Source: Lachnospiraceae bacterium (GTDB taxonomy: Bacteria > Bacillota > Clostridia > Lachnospirales > Lachnospiraceae). From it: DNA of 60,512 bases. Positions within the stretch are counted from its first letter, which is position 1. Each line of letters begins with the position of its first letter. Positions 53,846 through 60,512 of the stretch are shown in pieces. A program made the translations under genes and the position numbers. The DNA lies in assembly GCA_024690825.1 (NCBI GenBank), contig JAILOK010000059.1, positions 1 through 60,512 on the forward strand, written 5' to 3'. The notes below the pieces were generated by a model, which searched no databases, was not told where the DNA came from, and was given only the letters and a program-made list of their open reading frames with translations.

Positions 53846-55576
53846 ATGAAAAAGAAAAAACAAAGCTTTATCCCCGTAGCCGTAGCACTCTTTCTGATCG
53901 TGATCGTAGCTGCGGTAAGCCTCCTTGGCGGATATTTCGGAGACATCCCGACCCCGTCCGCCTCAAAACAGACTGATCTGAACGAATATTTCGGCATCAC
54001 GGGAAATACTGATGCCGCTGTCATATATAATAAGACCCTTATTCCCGAAAGGGCCCTTTTCGTAAACAATTCCTTTTATCTTCCTATGGAAATGGCAAAT
54101 GAACTCGCAGACATATTTTATTATGATCAAAATGAGAAACGCCTCTTTGCCACAACGGGAACAAGCGTCCATGAAGCAGATCCTTCCGAATATGCCGTAA
54201 ACGGTGACAGTATCTTTATATCCGTGGCTCTTTTGAAAAACTATGCCGACATGTCTTTGGAGACCGCAGAAAACCCCGCAAGGATATCGATCCGGACAAC
54301 ATGGGGCGAAAAGACTACGGCTGCCGTTTCAAAAAAGACCCATATGAGGGTTTCCGAGGATAAAAAGGCAGAGACCGTAAAAACCCTTGAGGAGGGAACC
54401 CGGGTTGAGATAATAAGTTCAAATGAACTCTGGTCGTACTGCGAAACCGACGGCCTCCTTTTCGGATTTGTGGAAAACAAGCATCTTGAGGATTACGATA
54501 CCCAGAGTGAAACACCCGTAACAGGCGCCGTCCCGCTTGCAGGACCTTCCGTGATGCTTGACGGCAGCGTGGTGCTCGGCTGGCACAATGTAACAAATGA
54601 GACCGCAAATTCCGCCGTGGGTGAGATCCTTAACCGCGTGCACGGCATGAATGTGATAAGTCCCACCTGGTTTTCGATCACGGGCAATGACGGCTCCATC
54701 TCCTCGCTGGCAGATGCCTCCTATGTGGAGACCGTGCATAATGCCGGGATAAAGATCTGGGGGCTCTGCGATAACTTCTCGGTCGATGTCGATACAAATG
54801 AGGTCCTTTCGCACACGACATCAAGAAGAAATCTTGAAAACAATCTCCTGAACGCAGCCCTGACATACGGGCTTGACGGCATAAACATAGACTTTGAACA
54901 GCTCCCGAAAGAAGCCTCCGATGACTTCTGTCAGTTTTTGCGCGAATTTTCGATACTGTGCCATGCCAACGGCCTCACACTTTCTTCCGACAACTATGTA
55001 CCCAAGGAATATACGAATCACTACAGACGCGACATCCAGGGAAAGGTCTGTGACTATCTCATCATCATGGGATATGATGAGCATACCGCTTCATCAGACG
55101 AACCGGGCTCCGTCGCATCGATCGGTTTCGTGACCGAGGGAATAGAAAATACATTGAAGGATGTCCCTCCCGAAAAAGTGATAAACGGCATTCCGTTCTA
55201 TACCAGGCTTTACTGCCTCGATAACGGGATACTCGACTGTACGACACTCGGCATGGCAGATGCCGCCACAAAGCTTGCAGACAGCGGCATTACGCCCTCC
55301 TGGGACAATACGACCTGCCAGAATACAGCAATCTATGAAAAGAACGGAGCGCATTACAGCATATGGCTCGAGGATGCTCAGTCTATCGCGGCAAAGCTTT
55401 CCGTAATGAGGAGCAACAATCTGGCCGGAGTTGCCTGCTGGCGTCTGATGCTTGAAACAGAGGACATCTGGGATGTGATAAATGCCTATTATCCCATCGT
55501 ACCCGGCGGGAATGCCGCAGAAAACGCGGATATGGGAAATGACGCCGATGCCGCGGCGGGAGCAGGCGCGCAATGA
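53846..55576 (+). CDS. membrane-anchored GH18 protein with SH3 domain
   Basis: A 576-residue protein anchored by one N-terminal helix (about 9-30). Residues 55-150 resemble a copper-amine-oxidase N-terminal-like domain (LYLP-type repeats: NNSFYLPMEMANEL, GDSIFISVALLKNY). Residues 158-215 are a bacterial SH3 domain (MRVSEDKKAETVKTLEEGT). From about 235 the GH18 barrel follows, with the catalytic D344-G-I-N-I-D349-F-E351 intact. Such SH3-GH18 proteins (YaaH-like) act on peptidoglycan or spore cortex. The tail is Ala/Asp-rich. It overlaps tsaC by four bases. Confidence 0.85.
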   Translation: MKKKKQSFIPVAVALFLIVIVAAVSLLGGYFGDIPTPSASKQTDLNEYFGITGNTDAAVIYNKTLIPERALFVNNSFYLPMEMANELADIFYYDQNEKRLFATTGTSVHEADPSEYAVNGDSIFISVALLKNYADMSLETAENPARISIRTTWGEKTTAAVSKKTHMRVSEDKKAETVKTLEEGTRVEIISSNELWSYCETDGLLFGFVENKHLEDYDTQSETPVTGAVPLAGPSVMLDGSVVLGWHNVTNETANSAVGEILNRVHGMNVISPTWFSITGNDGSISSLADASYVETVHNAGIKIWGLCDNFSVDVDTNEVLSHTTSRRNLENNLLNAALTYGLDGINIDFEQLPKEASDDFCQFLREFSILCHANGLTLSSDNYVPKEYTNHYRRDIQGKVCDYLIIMGYDEHTASSDEPGSVASIGFVTEGIENTLKDVPPEKVINGIPFYTRLYCLDNGILDCTTLGMADAATKLADSGITPSWDNTTCQNTAIYEKNGAHYSIWLEDAQSIAAKLSVMRSNNLAGVACWRLMLETEDIWDVINAYYPIVPGGNAAENADMGNDADAAAGAGAQ

Positions 55577-56628
55577 TCACAAAGATAATGAAGGCTAAAG
55601 GGCAGCTGCCCGAAGATGAAGAAGTCATGAAGGAGGCAAAACGGATCATAGATTCCGGAGGACTTGTGGCCATCCCGACTGAAACCGTATACGGACTTGC
55701 GGGAAATGCGCTCGATCCCACTTCTTCAAAAAAGATATATGCCGCAAAAGGCAGACCCTCGGACAATCCGCTGATAGTACATATCGCGGATACGGATGAT
55801 TTATCCGTGATAGCACAAAATATTCCCGACACGGCTTATAAGCTTGCAGAAAAATTCTGGCCGGGACCGCTTACTATGATACTCAGTAAAACGGAGGCTG
55901 TGCCGAAAGAAACCACGGGAGGCCTTGATACCGTCGCCGTACGAATGCCCTCCGACAGGATCGCTTCCGAATTCATCAAAATCTGCGGTCCGTTCATCGC
56001 GGCGCCCTCTGCCAATGCCTCAGGCCGGCCAAGCTGTACCACAGCTAAACATGTTGTCGAGGATCTGAACGGAAAGATAGAACTTGTGATTGACGGAGGA
56101 GAGGTCGGCATAGGTCTTGAATCCACCATAGTCGACCTGACAGGCAGGATTCCCTGCCTGCTGCGTCCCGGTTTCATATCAAGAGAAGACCTTGAAAGGA
56201 TCACAGGTCCGATAGATGTGGATCCCGCGGTGTATAATAAAAACAAGCCGGACACCGCTCCGAAAGCGCCCGGCATGAAATACAGACACTATGCTCCAGA
56301 GGGTGAGCTTACCGTCGTAGATGGACCGCATGAAAGTGTTATAATATATATTAACGAAAAATGCGGGGAAGCTTCCGTTTCAGGTAAAAGATGCGCCGTG
56401 CTTGCAACAAGCGAAAACCTTAAAGCCTACAGCGCGGATATGATATTTGATATGGGAAGCAGGGAAAATATAAACGCCGTCTCCCACAACCTTTTCTCGT
56501 GTCTTAGGAAATGTGACGAAAACGGGGCGGATATCATCTTTTCCGAAGCCTTTGAACCTGAAGGCCTGGGTGAAGCCCTCATGAACAGACTGTTAAAAGC
56601 CTCGGGAAACCGGGTAGTAAAACTATAG
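55573..56628 (+). CDS. threonylcarbamoyl-AMP synthase (Sua5/YwlC type)
   Basis: A 351-residue Sua5-type enzyme that makes threonylcarbamoyl-AMP from threonine, bicarbonate and ATP for the t6A modification of tRNAs reading ANN codons. The N-terminal YrdC domain has IPTETVYGLAGNA, KGRPSDNPL and PSANASGRPS; the C-terminal Sua5 domain starts after APGMKYRHYAPEG. Translation is coupled to the GH18 gene by an ATGA overlap. Confidence 0.95.
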   Translation: MITKIMKAKGQLPEDEEVMKEAKRIIDSGGLVAIPTETVYGLAGNALDPTSSKKIYAAKGRPSDNPLIVHIADTDDLSVIAQNIPDTAYKLAEKFWPGPLTMILSKTEAVPKETTGGLDTVAVRMPSDRIASEFIKICGPFIAAPSANASGRPSCTTAKHVVEDLNGKIELVIDGGEVGIGLESTIVDLTGRIPCLLRPGFISREDLERITGPIDVDPAVYNKNKPDTAPKAPGMKYRHYAPEGELTVVDGPHESVIIYINEKCGEASVSGKRCAVLATSENLKAYSADMIFDMGSRENINAVSHNLFSCLRKCDENGADIIFSEAFEPEGLGEALMNRLLKASGNRVVKL

Positions 56629-56640
56629 AGGAGGATCATT

Positions 56641-57072
56641 ATGATAGCCATAGGATGTGACCACGGAGGATATGAACTGAAGCTTTTCCTTGAAAAACAC
56701 TTGGATGAACAGGGTATATCTTACAAGGATCTGGGCTGTGACAGCACCGATTCCGTAGATTATCCGGAATACGGACGGGCAGTGGCAAAGGCCGTAGCCG
56801 ACGGAACCTGTGAAAAAGGAATAGTCATATGTTCAACGGGTATAGGGATATCGATAGCGGCAAACAAGGTTCCGGGCATAAGAGCGGCTCTTTGCACAAA
56901 TACAATGATGGCAAAGCTTACGCGTGAACACAATGACGCAAATGTCCTCGCGCTCGGCGGCTATATCGTCGGTCCGCAGCTTGCGGCCGCGATCATGGAC
57001 ACCTTTATCTCAACGGAATTCTCCGGCGGGGAAAGGCATGTCAGAAGGGTAGGAAAGATAGAAAATGTCTGA
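56641..57072 (+). CDS. rpiB: ribose-5-phosphate isomerase B
   Basis: A 143-residue RpiB/LacAB-family isomerase that interconverts ribose 5-phosphate and ribulose 5-phosphate. The GCDHGGYELK start and the CSTGIGISIAANKVPGIRAA loop with the catalytic Cys are present. GAGGA lies eight bases before the ATG. It overlaps the deaminase gene by eight bases. Confidence 0.95.
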   Translation: MIAIGCDHGGYELKLFLEKHLDEQGISYKDLGCDSTDSVDYPEYGRAVAKAVADGTCEKGIVICSTGIGISIAANKVPGIRAALCTNTMMAKLTREHNDANVLALGGYIVGPQLAAAIMDTFISTEFSGGERHVRRVGKIENV

Positions 57073-57550
57073 CAAACGAACTGATTATATCTCATGGGAC
57101 GAATACTTCATGGGCATTGCCGTGCTTTCCGGGATGCGCTCAAAGGATCCTAACTCACAGGTAGGCGCCTGCATCGTAAGTTCGGACAATAAGATCCTGT
57201 CCATGGGCTACAACGGCTTTCCCATTGGCTGTTCGGATGATGATTTTCCCTGGTGCAGAGAGGGCGATCCCCTTGAGAACAAATATTTCTATGTGACACA
57301 TTCGGAGCTCAATGCCATATTAAATTACAGGGGCGGAAGCCTTGAAGGCTCCAGGCTCTATGTGACATTATTTCCCTGCAACGAGTGCGCCAAGGCCATA
57401 ATCCAGAGCGGGATAAAGTCCATAATCTACGACAGCGACAAATACGCGGAGCTTGCATCGACGATAGCATCAAAAAGAATGCTCGATGCCGCGGGCGTAT
57501 CCTACAGAAAATATATCAGAAGCGGAAAAAAGATCGAATTCGAAGTATGA
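57065..57550 (+). CDS. comEB: dCMP deaminase (ComEB-like)
   Basis: A 161-residue zinc deaminase converting dCMP to dUMP for thymidylate synthesis. Zinc site: H-S-E-L-N near residue 78 and PCNECAK near 102; GYNGFPIGC is typical. A long loop with DDDFPWCREGD lies between. The stop overlaps the start of the next gene (ATGA). Confidence 0.92.
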   Translation: MSDKRTDYISWDEYFMGIAVLSGMRSKDPNSQVGACIVSSDNKILSMGYNGFPIGCSDDDFPWCREGDPLENKYFYVTHSELNAILNYRGGSLEGSRLYVTLFPCNECAKAIIQSGIKSIIYDSDKYAELASTIASKRMLDAAGVSYRKYIRSGKKIEFEV

Positions 57551-58887
57551 ACAGAAGCTTAAAGAAACTGACAACCTCCATATGTGCCGTTCTCCTTTCC
57601 TTCTGCATGCTCGTAACAGCTTTTGCGGAGACCACCTCCGAAAAGCTCGAGAATGCGCAAAAGGACATGGAAAAGACGGAAGACCAGCTCGATAAGACCC
57701 AGGATACCATCGACCAGTTGAAGGATTCCAGAAAGGCTCTTGAAAGCAGTCTGAATAACCTCAACGACCAGCTGACCGATGTATCAAAACGGCTTGAGAA
57801 CATAGAAGAAGAGATGCGGCAAAAGCAGGATGAGATAGATGCAGCAAGGACCGCTCTCGCAGAGGCAGAAGAGGCCGAGGCTGACCAGTATGCCTATCTC
57901 AAGACGAGACTTAAGGTCATCTATGAGAGCGGCAATAACTCCTTTATCGACCTGCTCTTTAACAACTCCGATTTTGCGCAGCTTTTGAACAAGGCCATGT
58001 ACATCGAAAAAATGAATGAGTATGACCGCCAGATGCTGCAGAAGATGAAGGACCTGAAAGAAGAGACAAGAGCTCGTAAAGAAGAGCTTGAGGCCGAGGA
58101 AAGGGAACTTGAATCATTAAAAGGAGAAGTCGAATCCGAACAGGCCAAGGTGGAGGACCTGGTCAGTAACACTTCAGATTCCATCACAAGCTATGCCGGT
58201 GCCATTTCGGAAAAGGAAAAGGAAGCCCTTGCCTATGAAGCAAGGCTGATCGCAAACCAGAATACCATAACAGCCTTAAAGGAACAGCTGGCAAAGGAAG
58301 AAGAGCTGGCCCGTCTTGCCGCAAAGATGAAAAAAAGGAATCTTTCCGAGGTTTCCTTTGCGGGAAGCGACCGGGATCTTTTAGCTGCCATCATCCAGTG
58401 CGAAGCAGGCGGAGAACCCTACGCCGGAAAGATCGCAGTGGGCGCAGTCATAATGAACAGGGTATGCTCCGGAGCCTTTCCCGATACCGTAGTAGGCGTT
58501 GTCTATCAGCCAGGCCAGTTCCAGCCTGTCAGGTCCGGACGTCTGGCCATCCGTCTGGCTGAAGGAGCTAACGATGAATGCTATCGCGCGGCCGATGAGG
58601 TCATGGCCGGCGCCAATAATATAGGAAACTGTCTCTTCTTCAGGACAGTAGTACCCGGCATCCAGGGCACGATCATCGGCAATCATGTATTCTACCTGCA
58701 CTGGACAGGCAAAGAAAGCGGCTACGGGGATGTAGAGGAATCTCTCAAAGAAGGTGAAGACGGAGATAACGGCAAATCGGAGGAAGACGCTCCCGAGGAA
58801 GAATCCGACGATGAGGATAACAGCGACGATGACTCTTCGGATGAAGAATCGGAAGAACCGGAGGATGACAACTTCGAGGATGGGTAA
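57547..58887 (+). CDS. secreted SleB-like cell-wall hydrolase with coiled coil
   Basis: A 446-residue secreted protein, starting at ATG 57547, which overlaps the deaminase stop; a longer upstream frame would be a shadow of that gene. Signal peptide to about residue 27 (VTAFAE). Residues 30-255 are two long coiled coils of the PcsB/CwlO N-terminal type. The catalytic SleB/Hydrolase_2 domain follows (DRDLLAAIIQCEAGGEPYAG, Glu286 as probable acid; GQFQPVRSG; NHVFYLHW). The last ~45 residues are almost purely Glu/Asp/Ser, perhaps binding calcium or repelling the wall. Coiled coils of this type are regulated by FtsEX in other species; no ftsEX is nearby. Confidence 0.9.
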   Translation: MNRSLKKLTTSICAVLLSFCMLVTAFAETTSEKLENAQKDMEKTEDQLDKTQDTIDQLKDSRKALESSLNNLNDQLTDVSKRLENIEEEMRQKQDEIDAARTALAEAEEAEADQYAYLKTRLKVIYESGNNSFIDLLFNNSDFAQLLNKAMYIEKMNEYDRQMLQKMKDLKEETRARKEELEAEERELESLKGEVESEQAKVEDLVSNTSDSITSYAGAISEKEKEALAYEARLIANQNTITALKEQLAKEEELARLAAKMKKRNLSEVSFAGSDRDLLAAIIQCEAGGEPYAGKIAVGAVIMNRVCSGAFPDTVVGVVYQPGQFQPVRSGRLAIRLAEGANDECYRAADEVMAGANNIGNCLFFRTVVPGIQGTIIGNHVFYLHWTGKESGYGDVEESLKEGEDGDNGKSEEDAPEEESDDEDNSDDDSSDEESEEPEDDNFEDG

Positions 58888-58896
58888 AATACAACT

Positions 58897-58920
58897 ATGC
58901 CCCCGGAAAACCGGGGGCAT
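58897..58920 (+). terminator. terminator of the GH18-SleB operon
   Basis: Perfect ten-base-pair stem ATGCCCCCGG/CCGGGGGCAT with an A4 loop, followed by TATTAT, nine bases after the SleB-like stop codon. The mirror strand has few T residues after it, so it mainly serves the plus strand. Confidence 0.85.
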
Positions 58921-58940
58921 TATTATGACATGATATTGAT

Positions 58941-59051
58941 TTATAATTCTCCATACTTCGCCTTATAAGCCGCAAGAGCAGCCTCAGCCCTTTCGGCTCG
59001 TTTCTTTTCACGCTCAGTATTTGCGCGCTCTTCCTCACGGCCTTCCTCGCG
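58941..59051. repeat. direct repeat, copy A (with 59491-59601)
   Basis: These 111 bases match 59491-59601 with only five differences by eye. Both copies are the 3' ends of minus-strand reading frames and include the stop codon. Outside them the genes diverge at once. Confidence 0.9.
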
Positions 59052-59377
59052 TCCCTCTTCGCGGCCTTCTTCATGTCCTTCTTCACGTCCTTCTTTATGG
59101 GCCTCTTCAATTACTTCCCAACTCTTCATATACTTCACCCGACCGACTCGTACTTTTTCCAGTTTAGCCTTTAAATCTAAAATCTCCGATTTGGATGCAG
59201 TGATACTTTCGATCAATGTATTTATTGTACTTGTCAAAGATTGTATCTGTTTCATCAGATCTTCTATAATTTTGTTATTTTCAGCTATAGTTTTTTATGC
59301 TCTTCCAGATCTTCCTGGAGATCTTCGATATATGCCTCATCGAGGTCTTTCTGCGTATATGCCAGATAATCGCCCAT
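58941..59377 (-). pseudogene. frameshifted coiled-coil/REEG-tail gene related to the Rpn nuclease 3' end
   Basis: AGGGAGG precedes an ATG at 59377 that gives MGDYLAYTQKDLDEAYIEDL and continues to EEHKK, where the frame hits TAG right after an A6 run (59291-59296). Adding one base at that run restores a single frame of 146 codons to the stop at 58941: a coiled coil (KQIQSLTSTINTLIES), then a tandem REEG/HEEG stretch, then the ending AERAEAALAAYKAKYGEL. Reading leftward of the ATG the frame stays open from 59422 without a start. The last 37 codons are almost identical to the Rpn gene at 59491. Either a decaying gene fragment or a slippage-controlled gene; decay is simpler. Confidence 0.65.
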
Positions 59378-59490
59378 GATCGCCTCCCTGTACTTCTTCA
59401 AAAATTCCGGCACTTCTGCTTGTTAATGAGTAATTAAGCAATTGATTTAATCAGCTGAGCACAGCCCTTTAATCACGCTCTTCAATTGAC

Positions 59491-59601
59491 TTACAATTCT
59501 CCATACTTTGCCTTGTAAGCCGCAAGAGCAGCCTCAGCCCTTTCGGCTCTTTTCTTTTCACGCTCAGTATTTGCGCGCTCTTCCTCACGGCCTTCTTCGC
59601 G
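59491..59601. repeat. direct repeat, copy B (with 58941-59051)
   Basis: Second copy of the 111-base repeat, at the 3' end of the Rpn nuclease gene, offset by exactly 550 bases. Confidence 0.9.
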
Positions 59602-60351
59602 GCCTTCCTCGCGAAGTCCTTCTTCATACACTTTCTCATCAAAGGTTGTTAACATCTCTAACATAACAGCCGATCTCTCCTCTAAAAAAACATCCCTTAA
59701 GATACCATTCTCTATGCATTCTTTTACAGCCTCATCCACTGCCTTTTCATTCGGCATAGATCTGCAGTTTGTCCGTACTCTGTCTACGAAATAGCTGTAT
59801 CCTCTTAATGGTTCGCATGAATCCATCAGATCCTTGTTCATACCATAATTGATATTGTACACCGTGGCAGTGAATTCATAATCATTATCATCTCTCGGGT
59901 TAATAAAAGCTTCTGACAGCCTCTGCTTGCTGTGTTCAGGATAATCCTTTGTCCCGTTATAAAACACGATGTACTGAGGTGTGGGGATCTTCACAAGTGC
60001 ACTGTTGTATATACCGGCTTTTTGTCTTTTCAAAATTTTGCTGTACAGCTCTCCATAATACATGAATCCGCGCACAGGCATATTTTTATTCACGCTGCTT
60101 TGATGTTCATATACGGCTATCGTCCCGCTGACAAGGTAAGCGATGTCATTCTTCATTTTAATATAAACGGCATCTGTCAGTGTAATTATCTCCAGATCCA
60201 AAAGATCAGAATAGTTGCTGCCGTTTATGGCGTTATAAAGCTCCAGCGCATACCTTTTGTACTTTTCCGTTCCAAAGATAGTACAGAAAAGCCTGTCCTT
60301 GTGTTTCGGATTGACCCGGTACCAAACCCGTCTTATCCAGTTAAATTTCAT
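59491..60351 (-). CDS. Rpn-family recombination-promoting nuclease / PD-(D/E)XK transposase-like
   Basis: A 286-residue protein of the Rpn (YhgA-like, PD-(D/E)XK) family. The nuclease core shows Asp69 (KMKNDIAYL) and Glu82-His-Gln84 (IAVYEHQSSV), then NMPVRGFMYYGELYSKI, typical of Lachnospiraceae members. Residues 240-286 are a Glu/Arg-rich REEG repeat and an Ala-rich helix. In E. coli RpnA promotes RecA-independent recombination; these genes often occur in multiple copies and vary at the 3' end. AAAGGAG is eight bases before the ATG at 60351. A related fragment follows it at 58941-59377. Confidence 0.85.
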   Translation of the reverse strand: MKFNWIRRVWYRVNPKHKDRLFCTIFGTEKYKRYALELYNAINGSNYSDLLDLEIITLTDAVYIKMKNDIAYLVSGTIAVYEHQSSVNKNMPVRGFMYYGELYSKILKRQKAGIYNSALVKIPTPQYIVFYNGTKDYPEHSKQRLSEAFINPRDDNDYEFTATVYNINYGMNKDLMDSCEPLRGYSYFVDRVRTNCRSMPNEKAVDEAVKECIENGILRDVFLEERSAVMLEMLTTFDEKVYEEGLREEGREEGREEERANTEREKKRAERAEAALAAYKAKYGEL

Positions 60352-60380
60352 ATTCTCTTTCTCCTTTCATAGAAATATCC

Positions 60381-60417
60381 GCAGGAGAAAGAATCTGCTC
60401 TACACTCTTTTTCCTGC
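60381..60417. repeat. inverted repeat in the leader of the Rpn gene
   Basis: GCAGGAGAAAGA and TCTTTTTCCTGC form arms matching at 11 of 12 positions around a 13-base loop. TAGAAATATCCGC just left of it recurs, with one change, at 60494-60506 near the window end. No transposase-type boundary can be set. Confidence 0.6.
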
Positions 60418-60512
60418 TTAATTTTGTATTGGATTTAAAGCAGGAAATTTCGAAATGTAAGAACTACATAATAAAAGACGCGGTTTCCCGCAATAGAAAT
60501 ATCTGCTTCGAT

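Overview
The window looks like chromosome from an anaerobic, low-to-mid-GC Gram-positive bacterium of the Clostridia, most likely a Lachnospiraceae (Butyrivibrio/Roseburia-like). The signs are AGGAGG-type ribosome sites, a DivIC-TilS-Hpt-FtsH block in the Firmicute order, a Gram-positive type IV pilus cluster with no outer-membrane genes, a GH120 beta-xylosidase, a YpuA-like DUF1002 protein, an NrdG-type radical SAM activase and an Rpn-family nuclease. No tRNA, rRNA, CRISPR array, prophage or complete insertion sequence was seen.

Layout. 1-5.9 kb (minus): the 5' part of a GH120 xylosidase gene, a YunG-like gene, and the classic TgpA-like / DUF58 / MoxR trio. 6.1-7.6 kb (plus): guaA with its own promoter and a shared terminator. 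7.7-24.9 kb (minus): a nine-gene type IV pilus operon (major pilin, prepilin peptidase, a fused PilM-PilN, PilO, four minor pilins, a giant DUF5057 protein) with a good promoter at 25.0 kb; the motor genes pilB/pilT and platform gene pilC are not in the window. 25.2-28.7 kb (plus): two AT-rich paralogous GT-C membrane glycosyltransferases, divergent from the pilin. 28.7-38.7 kb (minus): a nine-gene surface glycopolymer operon: epimerase, GtrB-like and ordinary GT2 transferases, GtrA, a GT-C protein, a methyltransferase, TagD, a TagB/TagF-like transferase, and a remarkable YidC insertase fused to an alkaline-phosphatase/sulfatase-fold domain. 39-48.5 kb (minus): two orphan genes preceded by sigma-28-like promoters, an FGGY kinase, SRP RNA, tadA, an NrdG-like activase, a CdaR/PucR regulator, a GNAT, a DUF1002 protein, a lipase-like hydrolase and metG. 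48.7-53 kb (minus): a candidate small RNA and ftsH-hpt-tilS-divIC. 53-58.9 kb (plus): a candidate 6S RNA, a 76-residue orphan, then GH18 - tsaC - rpiB - dCMP deaminase - SleB-like cell-wall hydrolase, closed by a strong terminator. 58.9-60.4 kb (minus): an Rpn nuclease gene and a frameshifted relative sharing a recently duplicated 3' end.

How the parts may work together. Most of the window serves the cell surface: pilus assembly, possible pilin glycosylation (GT-C pair), a glycerol-phosphate-containing glycopolymer built from CDP-glycerol (TagD, TagB/F-like) and decorated by a lipid-linked Gtr-type system (GtrB, GtrA, GT-C), and wall remodelling (GH18, SleB). The least familiar item is the YidC-sulfatase fusion at the end of the glycopolymer operon. 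The two sigma-28-like promoters suggest the organism is motile and that two uncharacterised proteins belong to its flagellar regulon. Product calls come from reading motifs by eye; no database search was possible.
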